DNA of 64,000 nt from Arthrobacter sp. ISL-28 (GCF_018613875.1 NZ_JAGGPJ010000019.1:1-64000); one strand, 5' to 3'. Numbered from the stretch's first letter, positions 34,436 to 43,533 are shown. Notes: generated by a model from the sequence alone, not told the origin. Numbers and translations: made by a program.

Positions 34436-35632
34436 TCATTCCCGGGAGGATAGTGGCTTCGCGACTCCGGCGAGAACCAGAGCGACCAGGATCGGAGCGC
34501 CGATCGCAAGGAGGGCAAGGTGGATTCCGGTGAGATCGCCCAGATAACCGAGCAGCGGAGGCCCGGCGAGGAAGGCAACGTAGCCGATGGTGGAGACCAC
34601 TGAAACCCGCGCCGCTGCATGCTTGGGATCGTCCGCCGCGGCAGACATTCCCATAGGGAATGCCAGGGCGGCCCCCACCCCCCAGAGAGCTGCTCCCACG
34701 GCGGCAAGCCAGACGTTGCCGGCGAACACGAACAGACCAAGGCCGGCGGCGGCTGCTGCCATGCTCGCCCGGAGCACAGCCACACGTCCGTGCCGGTCAA
34801 TGACACTTCCTCCAAAAAAGCGCGTGGCCGTCATGGCCAGGACAAACAGGGCGAAGAGCAGCGCCCCGGTGGACTCTGTCGTGCCGAGACCGTCCACGGC
34901 GGCCTTGGCGATCCAGTCGTTGCCCGCCCCTTCGGTGAGCGTGGCGCCGAGAACCACGACGCCGATCAGCAGCGTGCGCGGGTCACGCCAGGCGGACGGC
35001 CCACGGGCAGGTTTGGGTTCACCGGCAGCTGGCTGTTCAGGCGCCACATGCGGAAGAAAGTAGCGCGGCGTGACGAACGTCAAGAGAGCAACGGCGGCAG
35101 CGATGACCAGGAGGTGCTGAGGCAGGCCGACTCCCAGACCGGAAAGTCCGGCCCCGATGAGCGCACCCACAAAGGCACCGCCGCTGAAGGCCGCATGGAA
35201 CTTGGGCATGATCGTCCGGCGGAGGCGATGCTCGACGTCGGCCCCTTCAACGTTCTGGGACACATCCCACAGCCCGATGCCGATGCCGAAAAAGAAGAGG
35301 GCCACCGCGGTGCCTGGGACCGACTCCGCTAGAAGCGAGACCGCGATGGCCACGCCCGCCACCGCAGCCAGAAAGCCGCTCGCCCGAACGCTGTTCGCGG
35401 TGCCGATCCTGCCGATGACGTGCCCCGCGGTAGGCAGCGCGATCAGTGAGCCGACGGCGGTGCACAGCAGGAGCGTGCCCATCTGGCCGGACGAGATATG
35501 CAGGATCTCCGTGACGGCCGGAATGCGGGCCGCCCAGCTGGCGAAAACCAGGCCGTTGGCGCCGAAAATAACGAACGTGGCAACGGCTGCGGCGGAGACC
35601 TGCCGCTCGGCAAGCTGCTGGGTGGAAGTCAT
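34436..35632 (-). CDS. Major facilitator superfamily transporter
   Basis: 398 residues with twelve helices; the first, VATFVIFGANGLVFASWAARIPAV, and the loop GRIGTANSVRASG match the YbjJ-like branch of MFS permeases, of uncertain substrate. The second half starts after a basic Pro-rich loop near 205. TAGAGT ends six bases before the ATG, so the mRNA is probably leaderless. Ends 36 bases before the PAP2-kinase start but that gene has its own promoter. Confidence 0.88.
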   Translation of the reverse strand: MTSTQQLAERQVSAAAVATFVIFGANGLVFASWAARIPAVTEILHISSGQMGTLLLCTAVGSLIALPTAGHVIGRIGTANSVRASGFLAAVAGVAIAVSLLAESVPGTAVALFFFGIGIGLWDVSQNVEGADVEHRLRRTIMPKFHAAFSGGAFVGALIGAGLSGLGVGLPQHLLVIAAAVALLTFVTPRYFLPHVAPEQPAAGEPKPARGPSAWRDPRTLLIGVVVLGATLTEGAGNDWIAKAAVDGLGTTESTGALLFALFVLAMTATRFFGGSVIDRHGRVAVLRASMAAAAAGLGLFVFAGNVWLAAVGAALWGVGAALAFPMGMSAAADDPKHAAARVSVVSTIGYVAFLAGPPLLGYLGDLTGIHLALLAIGAPILVALVLAGVAKPLSSRE

Positions 35633-35656
35633 TCGACAACTCTAGCCAAGGCCTGC

Positions 35657-35715
35657 GGATTGAGCCCGCCGAAACCCCGCCCCGTCGAGCCCGGTGGTTG
35701 AGCCTGTCGAAACCC
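35657..35715. repeat. Two copies of a GGTTGAGCCTGTCGAAACC-type intergenic element
   Basis: Copy A, GGATTGAGCCCGCCGAAACC, starts at 35657; copy B, GGTTGAGCCTGTCGAAACCC, is at 35696-35715. They differ at a few positions and lie in the short gap between divergent MFS and MORN genes. A related relic lies in the M18 aminopeptidase gene. They look like members of a dispersed short repeat family. Confidence 0.6.
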
Positions 35716-35746
35716 GGGCCGCTACGGCGCTCGGTAGGCTGGCCCC

Positions 35747-36091
35747 ATGGCTGAAGAACGGTTCAAGGACGGCACACTTTCGGGCACCGGTGAGTATCTC
35801 GACGGCGAACGACACGGCCGCTGGGTCTTCTACTACCGGAACGGCCAAGTGAAGGCGGACGCGGGATATTCGCGCGGGCAGCTCGACGGCGACTGCGTCT
35901 GGTACCGGGAGAGCGGCGGCCTCCTGCAAAAAGGTTCATTCCGCAATGGCGTCCAGGACGGATTTTGGCAACGCTGGCACAGCACTGGTGAGCTGATGGA
36001 CGAGGGGAGCTATGACGCCGGCCGGAAAGTCGGCGAATGGGTCGCCTATGCGGCCGACGGCACGGAGACGAAGCGGAAGACGTTCAAGTAG
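35747..36091 (+). CDS. MORN-repeat (YwqK-like) protein
   Basis: 114 residues made almost wholly of MORN-2-type repeats: GTGEYLDGERHGRWVFYYRNGQ, ADAGYSRGQLDGDCVWYRESG, KGSFRNGVQDGFWQRWHSTGE and EGSYDAGRKVGEWVAYAADGT, i.e. four beta-hairpin units of about 23 residues. Such folds mediate protein or lipid contact; in some genera YwqK-like proteins act as antitoxins, but no toxin gene is adjacent. TAGGCT ends six bases before the ATG, with no ribosome-binding site. Confidence 0.85.
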   Translation: MAEERFKDGTLSGTGEYLDGERHGRWVFYYRNGQVKADAGYSRGQLDGDCVWYRESGGLLQKGSFRNGVQDGFWQRWHSTGELMDEGSYDAGRKVGEWVAYAADGTETKRKTFK

Positions 36092-36096
36092 CCTGA

Positions 36097-36217
36097 CCCT
36101 CCCGCACACCTCACCGGAAATCCCGCAACGCTCCCTCACATCTCACCGGAAATCCCGCAACCCTCCCGCAGGACGTGCGGGAGCGTCCGGCAAAAGGCGG
36201 CAGGAACCGCAGGAGGG
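36097..36217. repeat. 32-bp repeat array (left copy)
   Basis: Two tandem 32-base units at 36097-36128 and 36129-36160 share CTCACCGGAAATCCCGCAA; a hinge CCCTCCCGCAGGACGTGCGG follows, then a 32-base unit in the opposite sense at 36186-36217. The array fills the gap between the MORN and ABC-F genes and mirrors a second array at 37971-38123 on the other side of the ABC-F gene. Confidence 0.75.
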
Positions 36218-36226
36218 TGCCTGCAC

Positions 36227-37918
36227 CTACCGCACGCGCTCCACCCTCTTCTCGTCCCACACGGGCTCCGGGGATTCATAGACCCGGCCGTCCGAGCCGA
36301 ACACCAGGAAGCGGTCGAAGGTCCGGGCGAACCAGCGGTCGTGTGTCACCGCGAGGACCGTGCCCTCGAAGTGGTCGATGGCCCGCTCGAGCGCTTCGGC
36401 TGAGTGCAGGTCCAGGTTGTCCGTGGGCTCGTCGAGCAGCAGCAGCGTCGCGCCGGAGAGCTGCAGGAGCAGAATCTGGAACCGCGCCTGCTGACCGCCC
36501 GAGAGCGACTCATATTTCTGCTCGGACTGGCCTGCGAGCCCGTAACCGTCCAGGGCTCCGGCGGCGGCCTCACGGGCGAGCCCGGAGCGGTGTTCGTCGC
36601 CGCGGTGCAGGATTTCCAGCAGCGTCTTGCCCAGTAGATCGGGGCGGACATGGGTCTGAGCGAAGAATCCCGGACGGATTCGGGCGCCGAGTTTCACGGT
36701 CCCTTCGTGGGGCACTTCGGCGATCTCGACGTCGGACACCGGCAGGTGTTCCCGCTCCGGATCGGTGCCGCCGGTGGCGAGCAGGCGCAGGAAGTGGGAC
36801 TTGCCGGAACCGTTGGAGCCCAGCACGCCCACACGGTCACCAAACCAGATTTCCGTGGAGAACGGCTTCATGAGGCCGGTCAGCTCGAGCTTTTCGGCGA
36901 CGACGGCGCGCTTGGCCGTGCGGCCGCCCTTGAGCCGCATCTTCACGTTCTGCTCGATGGGCAGCGCCTCGGGCGGCCCGATCTCCAGGAACTTCGCGAG
37001 GCGCGTCTGGGCCGCGTGGTAGCGGTTGGCCATGTCCGAGCGGAACGCGGCCTTGTTCTTGTACATGTTGACAAGTTCCTTGAGCTTGACGTGCTCCTCG
37101 TCCCAGCGTTTGCGCAGTTCCTCGAAGCGGGCGTTGCGGTCGGCTCTCGCTTCGACATAGGAGCCGAAGCCGCCGCCGTGCACCCAGGCCCCGGCGCCGT
37201 TGATACCCGGTTCCAGGGTTACGATGCGGCCGGCGGCGTTGTTCAGCAGCTCGCGGTCGTGGCTGATGAAGAACACCGTCTTCTTCGACTCATTGAGTTT
37301 GCCTTCGAGCCAGCGCTTGCCCGGGACGTCGAGGTAGTTGTCGGGTTCGTCCAGGAGCAGCAGCTCGTCCGGGCCGGCAAACAGCGCCTCCAGCACCAGC
37401 CGCTTCTGCTCTCCGCCGGAAAGGCTCGACGCCCGGCGGTGCTGGGCGCGGTCGAACGGGAGTCCCAGCGCGGCCATGCAGACTTCGTCCCAGACGGTCT
37501 CGACGTCGTAGCCGCCGGCGTCTCCCCAGTCCACGATGGCCTGGGCGTACCGCATCTGGGTGGGTTCGTCGTCCTGCTCCATCATCACGAGCTCGGCGTC
37601 ATCCACGGCGCGGGCAGCGGCCGCCAGCGCCGCGGGGGCGGCAGAGACCAGAAGGTCCTTGACGGTGGAATCGTCCCGGACCTGGCCGACGAACTGGCGC
37701 ATGATGCCCATGTTCCCGGACCGTCCGATCACGCCTTCATCCGGTGTGAGGTCGCCGGCGATGATGCGGAACAGCGTGGTCTTGCCGGTGCCGTTGGGGC
37801 CGATCAGTGCCGTCTTGGTGCCGTCCGGGACCTTGAAGGTCACCCCGTTCAGCAGCTGGGTGCCGTCGGAGAGGAAGTAGTCGATGCCGGAAACGTCAAT
37901 ATGGGCCACGCCGTCCAT
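36227..37918 (-). CDS. ABC-F family ATPase (ribosome-associated type)
   Basis: 563 residues from the ATG at 37918 (MDGVAHIDVSGIDYFLSDG). Two nucleotide-binding domains without membrane helices: the first has Walker A GPNGTGKTT, signature LSGGEQKRL and LLLDEPDNYLD; the second has GSNGSGKS, LSGGQQARF and LLLDEPTDNLD. The helical linker (ELRKRWDEEHVKLKELVNMYKNK...) is the P-site-interacting arm of ABC-F proteins, which act on translating ribosomes; some give resistance to ribosome-targeting drugs. It stands alone, flanked on both sides by 32-bp repeat arrays. Confidence 0.92.
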   Translation of the reverse strand: MDGVAHIDVSGIDYFLSDGTQLLNGVTFKVPDGTKTALIGPNGTGKTTLFRIIAGDLTPDEGVIGRSGNMGIMRQFVGQVRDDSTVKDLLVSAAPAALAAAARAVDDAELVMMEQDDEPTQMRYAQAIVDWGDAGGYDVETVWDEVCMAALGLPFDRAQHRRASSLSGGEQKRLVLEALFAGPDELLLLDEPDNYLDVPGKRWLEGKLNESKKTVFFISHDRELLNNAAGRIVTLEPGINGAGAWVHGGGFGSYVEARADRNARFEELRKRWDEEHVKLKELVNMYKNKAAFRSDMANRYHAAQTRLAKFLEIGPPEALPIEQNVKMRLKGGRTAKRAVVAEKLELTGLMKPFSTEIWFGDRVGVLGSNGSGKSHFLRLLATGGTDPEREHLPVSDVEIAEVPHEGTVKLGARIRPGFFAQTHVRPDLLGKTLLEILHRGDEHRSGLAREAAAGALDGYGLAGQSEQKYESLSGGQQARFQILLLQLSGATLLLLDEPTDNLDLHSAEALERAIDHFEGTVLAVTHDRWFARTFDRFLVFGSDGRVYESPEPVWDEKRVERVR

Positions 37919-37970
37919 CTTCCCACGGCACGATTCAACGGTCTCCCACATCCCGGTGCCACATGCAGAA

Positions 37971-38123
37971 CGCTCCCTCACATCCTGCCGGTAAATGCCG
38001 AACCCTCCCGCAGTGCGAGCGAGAGGGTTCGGGAAAAAGCCGCAGAACCTGCAGGAGCGCCGGGAGAAAACCCGCAGAAGGTGCGAGAGCGCCTGGAAGA
38101 AATCCGCAAAACCTGCAGGAGCG
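37971..38123. repeat. 32-bp repeat array (right copy)
   Basis: One unit in the forward sense at 37971-38002, a hinge at 38003-38027 (CCCTCCCGCAGTGCGAGCGA...), then three tandem 32-base units in the reverse sense at 38028-38059, 38060-38091 and 38092-38123, each ending in GAGCG and sharing the core CCGCA(A/G)AA. The last is followed by TTCC, and CTGCAGGAGCGTTCC recurs at 43655-43669. Confidence 0.8.
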
Positions 38124-38139
38124 TTCCGATCAGCCAGGA

Positions 38140-39579
38140 TCAGGCCAGTGCCAGGATCTCCGGATGCCGCGCCGACCAGGGCTGCACGGCCTCCAAGGCA
38201 GCCCCGACTCGGAAAACCGTGGGGTCGTCAAAAGGGTGGCCCACGATCTGTACGCCGGTGGGAATGCCGCAATCGGCCATGCCGCTGGGGACGGCGAGGA
38301 CCGGGCAACGGTTGGCGATGTTGAACGGGGCCGTCATGTGCCCCTGCCAGTAGTGCTCAAGGTGCTCCGTCCCGGCGTCGATCCCGTCGAGGTACATCCC
38401 GTCCGCGTCCAGTGCCGCTACCGCCGAAACCGGGCAGAGTAGGGCATCGAAGCCCACCATGGCGGCGGCAAGCTCGGCCTGGAGGCGGGTCTCCGCCTGG
38501 ATGCCGTCCAGGTACCGGCTCTGTTCGGCGGCCCGACGGGCGTCAGCCATGAAGCGGCGCGTATACGGGGCCAGAAGATCGGCGGAACCAGCTGTCTCAT
38601 CCTCCATGGCAGGGCCCAGAAGATGGCCGAAGTGCGTGAAGATGGTGCGGCTGATGGATTCTGTGGTCCAGGGCAGCTCGACTTCTTCCACCACGGCTCC
38701 GGCGTCCCGCAAAGCTGCAGCTGCGGCGCGTGTGTTGGCTTCGACGTCCGGCGCCACGGAGTAGTTGCCAAGGCGGATGCAGAGGGCGATCCTCATCCCC
38801 GCAACGGAGGCCCCGGAATGTGTGCTTTCGGACAACACGGCCCCCGGGATATCCGCGAGGGAGGTATGGTCTCCCGGGTGCCGGCCCGCCATGACCTCCG
38901 CCAGCAAGGCCGTGTCCGCTACGGTCCGCGCCATCGGTCCGTCACCCCGGTAGTGGTCGGCGGACAGCGGTGCCAGTCCGGGGATCCTCCCGTAGGGCGC
39001 CTTGAAACCGACGGTTCCCGTGAAGGATGCCGGCAGCCGGGTTGAACCGGCGATATCGGAGGCGGTGGCGAGCGGCGCCAGCCCGGCTGCCAATGCCGCC
39101 CCGGAACCGCCGGAGGAGCCACCCGGCGAGAATTTCGGGTTCCAGGGGTTCCGTGTGACTCCCCAGAGCGGGCTGTGCGTTACCGTCGCACAGCTGAATT
39201 CCGGGGTGGTGGTGCGGGCGTGGACGATGCCCCCCGCCCCCAGGATCCGGTCAATCACGGGATGGTTCGCCGGTGCCACCTCATCCTTCTGGGCTACGAG
39301 CCCTTGGGACAGCGTGCGCCCCTTGAGGCCATGCTTTTCCTTGGCAGCCACCGGTAAACCGAGCAGCGGGGTGAGGTCCCTGCCCCGGGCGTACTTAGCG
39401 GCAGCCTGCCGGGCGGCGGACCGTGCCTCGTCAAAGAGGGTCTCCGTCAGAGCGTTGATCCCACCGTTAACAGCCTCGGTTCGGGCAATGACGGCATCCA
39501 TGAGTTCCACGGGCGAGAGCTCCCGGGTCCGGAACAGCCTCAGCGCGGTGACGGCATTAAGGTAGTGCAGCTCTGTCAT
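38140..39579 (-). CDS. Amidase (amidase signature family)
   Basis: 479 residues. The Ser-cisSer-Lys triad is in place: Lys80 in LPVAAKEKHG, the GGSSGGS motif at 153-159 and the nucleophile Ser179 in DIAGSTRLPASF. Hydrolyses a carboxamide to acid and ammonia in the cytosol. Its ATG overlaps the stop of the M20-type hydrolase by four bases (ATGA), so the two are coupled and likely work on the same compound. Part of the LysR-MFS-hydrolase-amidase unit. Confidence 0.92.
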   Translation of the reverse strand: MTELHYLNAVTALRLFRTRELSPVELMDAVIARTEAVNGGINALTETLFDEARSAARQAAAKYARGRDLTPLLGLPVAAKEKHGLKGRTLSQGLVAQKDEVAPANHPVIDRILGAGGIVHARTTTPEFSCATVTHSPLWGVTRNPWNPKFSPGGSSGGSGAALAAGLAPLATASDIAGSTRLPASFTGTVGFKAPYGRIPGLAPLSADHYRGDGPMARTVADTALLAEVMAGRHPGDHTSLADIPGAVLSESTHSGASVAGMRIALCIRLGNYSVAPDVEANTRAAAAALRDAGAVVEEVELPWTTESISRTIFTHFGHLLGPAMEDETAGSADLLAPYTRRFMADARRAAEQSRYLDGIQAETRLQAELAAAMVGFDALLCPVSAVAALDADGMYLDGIDAGTEHLEHYWQGHMTAPFNIANRCPVLAVPSGMADCGIPTGVQIVGHPFDDPTVFRVGAALEAVQPWSARHPEILALA

Positions 39580-40850
39580 GCCAGGGCCGCCCTGGCAGGG
39601 GTGGGGATCTCGGCCATATCGGCCAGGGCCCCGCCAACTAGCTCCCGCGCCACGCCGGTGAGCATGTCCACACCGGCAATCATGTCGGCGTCGGTAGTGA
39701 ATTCGCGTTCGCAGTGCGAAACGCCGTCCACGCTGGGGATGAACAGCATGACCGAGGGGGCCATCGTGTTCATTGCCACGGAGTCGTGCCCGGCCATGGT
39801 CTGGATCCTCCGGGCCGAGAGCCCGAGGTTGGCGGCCACCTTATCGGCCAGCTCAAGGCCAGCCTCGGGGAAGCGGCGGATAGGACGGATATCGAAGTCC
39901 CGGACGTTGACCTTGATATCGTGCTCACGCGCCAGCTCATCGATCTGGTGCAGCAGCGTCGCCCGGGCCGCCTTGACGATTTCCGGATCACCGGAGCGAA
40001 GGTCCGCCACCAGGTGCACCCTGCGTGCCACGACGATCGGGGAGTTCGGCTCCAGGGTCAGCTGGCCGACGGACGAGACAAGGGCCTCGTCCTGAAAGTC
40101 CCCCGTGACGTCGTGCACCATGAGGATGATCTTGGAGGCGGCCACCAGGGCGTCGTGCCGGTCCGCCATGGCAGTGGCACCAGTGTGGGACTGTTCGCCC
40201 AACACCTCGATATCGAGCTTTTGCGTGTACCAGCTGCTGTCCACGAGGCCGATGTTGATGCCCTCCCGCTCAAGGATCCGGCCCTGCTCGATGTGGATTT
40301 CGGCGTAGCCGGCCACGTCCGGCCCCTCGGCAGTGCCGAGGTAACCGATGCCGTCCAGCGCTTCACGGACGGAGATCCCCTGAAGATCGCGGACCCCGAG
40401 CATGTCCTCCCGCTGCAGGAGCCCGGCGAAGACCGAACTTCCCATGATGCTCGGGGCGAACCGCCCGCCCTCCTCGTTGAACCAGTTCACCACCGCGAGG
40501 TTGAACCGGGGCACGCCGCCGCCCCCGGCAATCTCAGCGTCCAGCCTGCGTGCCGCATGCAGCGCCGCAATCACGCCATAAGCTCCGTCGAAGCGACCGC
40601 CGAGGGGCTGGCTGTCAAGATGGGAGCCGATCAGCACATACGGCGCCCCGGGCGCCCACTCCAGCAGCCCGAACATGTTGCCGATGCCGTCCACCCGAAG
40701 TTCCCACCCGGCGTCGTTCACCCACGCGGCGAACCAGTCGCGTGTGCGTGCGTCCTCGGCCGTGGCCGCCTGGCGGTCCACGCCGTTGTTCGAGGTTGCG
40801 CCGATAGTGGCTACATGATGGAAGTCGGAAAGGAAAGCTGCTGAATTCAT
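39576..40850 (-). CDS. M20-family Zn-dependent hydrolase (allantoate / N-carbamoyl-amino-acid amidohydrolase type)
   Basis: 424 residues. Metal-site motifs: IGSHLDSQPLGGRFDGAYG with His77, Asp79 and Asp88; NWFNEEGGRFAPSIMGS with Glu126-Glu127; AEIHIEQGRILE near 190; and the AGHDSVAMN segment near the end. This is the branch with beta-ureidopropionase, N-carbamoyl-L-amino-acid hydrolase and allantoate amidohydrolase, cleaving a ureido or carbamoyl group. It sits between an MHS-type importer and an amidase, supporting uptake and stepwise nitrogen release from a ureide or amide. Confidence 0.9.
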   Translation of the reverse strand: MNSAAFLSDFHHVATIGATSNNGVDRQAATAEDARTRDWFAAWVNDAGWELRVDGIGNMFGLLEWAPGAPYVLIGSHLDSQPLGGRFDGAYGVIAALHAARRLDAEIAGGGGVPRFNLAVVNWFNEEGGRFAPSIMGSSVFAGLLQREDMLGVRDLQGISVREALDGIGYLGTAEGPDVAGYAEIHIEQGRILEREGINIGLVDSSWYTQKLDIEVLGEQSHTGATAMADRHDALVAASKIILMVHDVTGDFQDEALVSSVGQLTLEPNSPIVVARRVHLVADLRSGDPEIVKAARATLLHQIDELAREHDIKVNVRDFDIRPIRRFPEAGLELADKVAANLGLSARRIQTMAGHDSVAMNTMAPSVMLFIPSVDGVSHCEREFTTDADMIAGVDMLTGVARELVGGALADMAEIPTPARAALA

Positions 40851-40895
40851 GGGAAGTCCTTTGTGTATTGCGGTAAAGAGTGTCGGGCGGCGGGT

Positions 40896-42284
40896 TCAGC
40901 CCATGCGGCCGCGGGTCTCGGGCACCCTGGTGAACAGCACCAGGAGAAGCACGACGGCGGCAGCGGCGGCCATGTAGAAGCCCGGCGCATGCGGCACTCC
41001 GGTCCCGCCCACGAGGGCGGTGCCGATGAACGGTGCCGTGCCGCCGAAGAGGGCGTAGGCGCCGTTGTAGCTGATCGCCGCGGAGGTAAACCGGGTCCGG
41101 GTGGTGAAGATCTCGACGAAGAACGTGTAGCAGCCGCCACCGTAGATGCACAGCGCCACCACGAACAGGGATTGTCCCAGCAGGGCCAGGGGAAGACTGC
41201 CACTGGTGACGAGCATGAAGCTCGGCGCGGACAGCAGCGCCAGGGCGAGGGAACCGGCGATGAGCATCGGCTTTCGGCCGAAGCGGTCACCAAGGCGGCC
41301 TCCAACCGGAAGGAGGACCGCATACAGCGCCAGGGCGGCGGCGTTGACCAGCAGTGACTGCTCACGGCTGAGGTGGCCCGATGTCTGGACGTAGGAGACG
41401 AAATACGCGGACAGGAAGTAGAAACCCATGGCGGTGAGGCCCATGACGAAGATGACCTGCACCATGCGCAGACGGTTCTCACGGAAGGCCTCACGGACGG
41501 GGCTGAACTCCTTGGTGCGGCCCGCCTTGGCCTCGTTGAACGCGTCGCTTTCGACGGTACGGCTGCGGATCCAGACGCCGAAGAGAGCCAACGGCAGCGC
41601 CAGCAGGAACGGCAGGCGCCATCCCCACGCCATGAAGGCTTCGTTGGGCATCGATTGGCTGAGGATCAGGATCAGGGAACCGGCCACCACCGATGGCAGG
41701 GCGGTGGCGGCGATGGTGATGTTCAGCCAGAACCCGCGCCTGCTGACCGGGGCGTGTTCAAAGACGAACGACGGCGCACCGACGGATTCACCGCCGGCCG
41801 AGAAGCCCTGGATGAGGCGGCAGAGCACCAGCAGGGCCGGTGCCCAGGCGCCGATCTGGCCGTAGGTGGGGAGCAGCCCCATAAGGGCAGTCGCGCCGCC
41901 GATCGCGACCAGGGTGATGGTCAGGACGCGGCGGCGGCCGATCCGGTCGCCGAGGGCACCGAAGAACAGTCCGCCGACGGGGCGGACTACGAAGGCAACG
42001 CCGAACGTGGCGAAGGTTGCCAGCATGGCGGCGACCGGGTTGCTGCCGGGGAAGAAGAGCTGCGAGAAGATCACCGCGGTAAGGCCGTAGAGGGTGAAGT
42101 CGTAGAACTCGATGAACTGGCCGATGCTTCCACCGGCGAGGACCCGCTTCTGCATCTTGGTGATGCCCGGGCGCCCGGAGCGGGACGTTTCGGTTTCCAA
42201 GATTGGAGGCGTCCCTGTGTTCAGGCCTGTCCCCGCTGTCTGCTGTGTCTGGGCATTAATGTCGTTGATGGTCATGAAAGCCAC
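40896..42284 (-). CDS. MFS transporter, metabolite:H+ symporter (MHS/ShiA-ProP) family
   Basis: 462 residues with twelve helices. The stretch GGSIGQFIEFYDFTLYGLTAVIFSQLFFPGSNP and the loop VRPVGGLFFGALGDRIGRRRVL are diagnostic of the MHS family, proton-coupled importers of carboxylates, betaines or aromatic acids. The last third ends in a run of small residues and VPETRGRMG. First structural gene of the catabolic unit and 45 bases before the hydrolase. The 328-base upstream gap carries candidate regulator sites. Confidence 0.9.
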   Translation of the reverse strand: MAFMTINDINAQTQQTAGTGLNTGTPPILETETSRSGRPGITKMQKRVLAGGSIGQFIEFYDFTLYGLTAVIFSQLFFPGSNPVAAMLATFATFGVAFVVRPVGGLFFGALGDRIGRRRVLTITLVAIGGATALMGLLPTYGQIGAWAPALLVLCRLIQGFSAGGESVGAPSFVFEHAPVSRRGFWLNITIAATALPSVVAGSLILILSQSMPNEAFMAWGWRLPFLLALPLALFGVWIRSRTVESDAFNEAKAGRTKEFSPVREAFRENRLRMVQVIFVMGLTAMGFYFLSAYFVSYVQTSGHLSREQSLLVNAAALALYAVLLPVGGRLGDRFGRKPMLIAGSLALALLSAPSFMLVTSGSLPLALLGQSLFVVALCIYGGGCYTFFVEIFTTRTRFTSAAISYNGAYALFGGTAPFIGTALVGGTGVPHAPGFYMAAAAAVVLLLVLFTRVPETRGRMG

Positions 42285-42612
42285 GCTAAGGATGCCGTGT
42301 TTCCAGCTGCCGATGCCGCGTTACGGCCTGGGGAAGAAATTTTTGCGGACATTGCCGCAGCATTTCTGCGCTGCGGCTGTCCGGACATGCTCCGGACATA
42401 TTGTGCGTGAATCTGAACCACTGAATCTCCTTTGATCAACATGGTTAACTCGCTTTAGTCGTCGAGCTGGGCCATCGGCTCTTGCCACTCGCGGAATCCA
42501 ACACCACCCGCGCTGCATCAACTGTCTGTGATTGCTGCCACATCCGTCCAATTGATTGTTTTGGACGAATCGATCGATTTCATCAATGCCGAATCGGGCG
42601 GTCAATGCACCG
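42285..42612. promoter_or_regulatory. Control region of the MFS-hydrolase-amidase unit
   Basis: 328 bases without a gene, between the LysR stop and the transporter start. It contains a perfect inverted repeat CGTCCAA (42545-42551) / TTGGACG (42561-42567) with a 9-base spacer, a direct repeat TCCGGACAT at 42380-42388 and 42391-42399, and a stretch TTGATCAACATGGTTAA near 42432-42448. These are candidate binding sites for the LysR regulator encoded upstream; none is proven. Confidence 0.45.
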
Positions 42613-43533
42613 TCAGTTCCTGCCGGCGGCTCCATAAAGACGGATGCAGGTTTCTTCGAAGGCGAGAGCTCGGCGCGTAGGCTGCACGCCCTCCGGGCGG
42701 ACCAGCATGACTTCGATCGGCGGGAAGCTATCCGTCAGGGTCAACGCCACCACCTTGCCTCCGGAATAAGTCATGTCACTGTGCAGACGCTGGTTGAGCA
42801 TCGCGTAGCCATGGCCCTTCGCGACAAACGACCGGACTGTCTCATACCCCGCGAAGCGGTGCCGGACGTTGGGCACCACACCCGCCAACGCATAGAGCTG
42901 CTCGTAGTACTCCCGGCTGTGCGGCAGATCCAGCACCACGGCGGGTTCACCCTCGAGGTCCTTGAGCGCAATGCTCCGGTCCGGACGGGCTGCCGCGGGA
43001 TGGTCAGCGGCGACCAGCACGTGAGGAGGAACGCGCTCCAGCACCTTGTAGGTGAAACCACGCCCCAGGCCGAGTCCGTACATGAGCGCAACGTCGCATT
43101 GCCCGTCCAGCAGGGCGGTCTGAAGACTGGCCAGATCAGCCTCCAGGAAGGACACCTCGACCCCGGGGTGCTGCACCTCGAAGGTCTGAAGGATCGCCGG
43201 AAGCCTGAACGGGGCCAGGGGTGCAAACACGCCCACTTTCAGCTCGCCCACGAGGCTGGCGGCAAGGCCGCGGGCGGATTCATACAGTGAATCGGCGTGC
43301 TCCAGCAAGACTTTGATGTCCTGGGCAAGCTGCCTTCCGGAAGACGTCAGCCGCAGCCCGCGGGTTCTGAGACGCACGAACAGCTGGGTGGACAGGCTGG
43401 CCTCCAACTGGCCCATTGCGGTGGACAGCGTGGACTGCGTCACAAGCAGCCGTTCGGCAGCCGCCGTCATGTTCTCGAGTTCCGCAACCACAGCGAAATA
43501 CCGCAGCTGGGTCAGGGTAAATGGCTTGGCCAT
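42613..43533 (-). CDS. LysR-family transcriptional regulator
   Basis: 306 residues: N-terminal winged HTH (FTLTQLRYFAVVAELENMTAAAERLLVTQSTLSTAMGQLEASLSTQLFVR at 4-53) and a C-terminal type-2 periplasmic-binding-like effector domain (from about 92, VGELKVGVFAPLAPFRLPAIL). It lies immediately upstream of, and on the same strand as, the MFS-hydrolase-amidase genes, which it very likely activates in response to their substrate. In LysR systems autoregulation is common. Confidence 0.93.
   Translation of the reverse strand: MAKPFTLTQLRYFAVVAELENMTAAAERLLVTQSTLSTAMGQLEASLSTQLFVRLRTRGLRLTSSGRQLAQDIKVLLEHADSLYESARGLAASLVGELKVGVFAPLAPFRLPAILQTFEVQHPGVEVSFLEADLASLQTALLDGQCDVALMYGLGLGRGFTYKVLERVPPHVLVAADHPAAARPDRSIALKDLEGEPAVVLDLPHSREYYEQLYALAGVVPNVRHRFAGYETVRSFVAKGHGYAMLNQRLHSDMTYSGGKVVALTLTDSFPPIEVMLVRPEGVQPTRRALAFEETCIRLYGAAGRN

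Noticed and set aside
36650..38353. 567-codon plus-strand frame over the ABC-F gene
   Set aside because: Antisense shadow of the ABC-F gene, which has all Walker and signature motifs on the other strand.
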